A stretch of 64,000 nucleotides of DNA from Tomocerus qinae (lineage: Eukaryota; Arthropoda; Collembola; Entomobryomorpha; Tomoceridae), in contig CM034548.1 in NCBI GenBank assembly GCA_020055645.1, forward strand, positions 44,756,296 through 44,820,295. The letters run 5' to 3'. The position numbers were made by a program, and so were the translations under genes. A model generated the notes under the pieces. The model was given only the letters and a program-made list of their open reading frames with translations. It was not told the DNA's origin and did no database searches. How positions within the stretch are numbered: position 1 is the stretch's first letter; each line of letters begins with the position of its first letter. This document shows positions 62,586 through 64,000 of this stretch, piece by piece.

Positions 62586-64000
62586 CATACATAGTGAAAA
62601 AATAACGAAGCTTAGGAAGGAGAGAGAACATTGTCTGTTGGATGTATACATGAAGCACCTACAACTCCTGGGTCTGTTTACAGATGTAACTGATAAGATA
62701 GGAGACAGAGCAATTCAAAGTATTATGGGTCCATGTCCATCTTCCATCAAGGTTGTTCCGCTCAGATTCTCCTCTATGGATTCATATCCTTTTGATTCCT
62801 TTCTAAAAATAAACTCTATTTTCCATGCATAGAGATAGTAGATAGGTATAAAGCCTCTTTTACGATCACAGACTTTACTACAGATTACACGGTGCACTGT
62901 TGTGTTGAGTTGGTCTATGAGTATACATGCTATACATAATTACATACATAGCTGTAGGTTGTGTCAAATTAAAGTTGCGACTGTTGACTCGTTCTTTTCA
63001 TTTCGATAGACTCAAATTGTTACATTATGTTCCACACAATAATAAAATATTCATTTATTAGCATAATATCTTGGGTTGGGTGACTCTTCTATTCAGAAAA
63101 GCAATCTGAGAGAGAGATACAAAGGCTACAGTTGATGTGAGATTATGTGAGACGCAGACAGAACTATTTACAATTGCATTGCACGAATATCTGCAACGAC
63201 GTCGCTGGATATCAGCAAAATACATAAATGCACGTCTTTCTCCTTCTGTGCACTCCACCAATCTCAATAGTAGCATTACTATTATGAGCCATCATGTTCA
63301 CAACGGAAGGCATTTCATCCACTACTTACTGATACTTTCCACTACTGGCGATGAGATTTGATTGGATCCCACCATCCGACAGATGATATTTACTCTCCCA
63401 AAGACTTTGACTCCTGCACTTTACTTCAGCAGATAAAATTAAAAGCTATTGTTCCTTTCTGCATTTTCAAATGAGATACAATAAAACATAGGCACGTTGA
63501 AATCTTTTTAATCGAGTTACTGCAGGAGAGAAGCGCTTTATTACTCTACAGACGCCTGCATAATGTAGCGACACTCAATTTACTGCTGTATTTGCGTGAT
63601 TGTGTGTACACACATATTACTACTCTAGCTTCGTTCCTATCACCACCAATCAATAATCAGCGTCAGAATTCATTAGGTGCAAAGTTCTCATTTAAATCCC
63701 CATTCCATTGTCCTTCTCTTCCAACAGAAATTATAAAGAGTAATGTTTCCATTAGGCCCCATTGTTCTACTCTTACATTTGTTACTTTTATTAATAATGG
63801 TAATATTCAAAAATGTAGTTGAGCAATAGTAGTACATTCGTAATTAGGTAATTAATAAATTGAAGTTCTAAATCCCTAACCATATTATTTACCAAATCAT
63901 CTCATCAGCAAACCTTGTAATTTTTTCGTTGCTTCTGGCTTTTGAAATAAATCTTCGTAGCTCGACACTAAATAATAGAATAATAGCATTCATTATTACC

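Larger units (their letters stand above)
55206..64000 (+). other. Filamin intron 1 (continues past window)
   Basis: Non-coding. I looked for the expected end of the CH1 domain (a block encoding a VDGNLKLILGLIWTLI-like sequence) and did not see it, so intron 1 is at least 8.8 kb. Contents: a 30-bp-period tandem duplication at 55,471-55,525, a 1,064-bp inverted-arm element at 61,522-62,585, and otherwise AT-rich unique-looking sequence. The small ORFs look like chance. Confidence 0.75.

Overview
This window is nuclear DNA from an invertebrate animal, most likely an arthropod. It is clearly AT-rich, has spliceosomal GT-AG introns, long non-coding stretches, simple-sequence runs and small DNA-transposon remnants. 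It has no bacterial-type operons, and I found no intact tRNA or rRNA gene. The arthropod call rests on the filamin first exon, whose actin-binding domain reads closer to insect filamin (cheerio) than to vertebrate filamins as I recall them. No species can be named.

Two protein-coding genes are supported, both on the + strand. (1) 19,296-28,926: an SLMAP (sarcolemmal membrane-associated protein) orthologue. I reconstruct 16 common exons that join in consistent phase, giving 804 residues, followed by two alternative terminal exons. These yield proteins of 828 or 836 residues. The protein has an FHA phosphothreonine-binding domain, a long coiled coil and a C-terminal membrane anchor. The two terminal exons encode two different but related tail anchors. 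(2) 54,779-55,205 and onwards: the first coding exon of a filamin gene (N-terminus plus most of the first calponin-homology domain). The rest lies beyond the right edge, and the last 8.8 kb of the window is intron 1.

Layout: 1-19.2 kb is non-coding, with a pogo/Tigger-like 558-bp element (287-844), a strand-skewed island (about 1.6-4.7 kb), a dispersed repeat copy (about 10.4 kb), three small terminal-inverted-repeat elements (12.0-13.5 kb) and a 24-bp-unit minisatellite (15.4-16.1 kb). 19.3-28.9 kb is SLMAP. 28.9-54.3 kb is a gene-poor interval with several islands whose + strand switches from G-rich to C-rich, and a second copy of the 10.4-kb repeat at 47.6 kb. 54.2-64 kb is the filamin 5' end and intron 1, holding a 1,064-bp element with inverted arms of about 330 bp.

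Biologically, SLMAP is a STRIPAK-complex adaptor acting in Hippo signalling and at membranes, and filamin is the actin cross-linker. In human the SLMAP and FLNB genes are adjacent and in the same orientation, so the SLMAP-then-filamin order seen here looks like an ancient conserved gene pair. I did not find a wholly new molecular system. The most notable observations are that conserved neighbourhood, the duplicated tail-anchor exons, the skew islands between the two genes, and several uncatalogued repeats.
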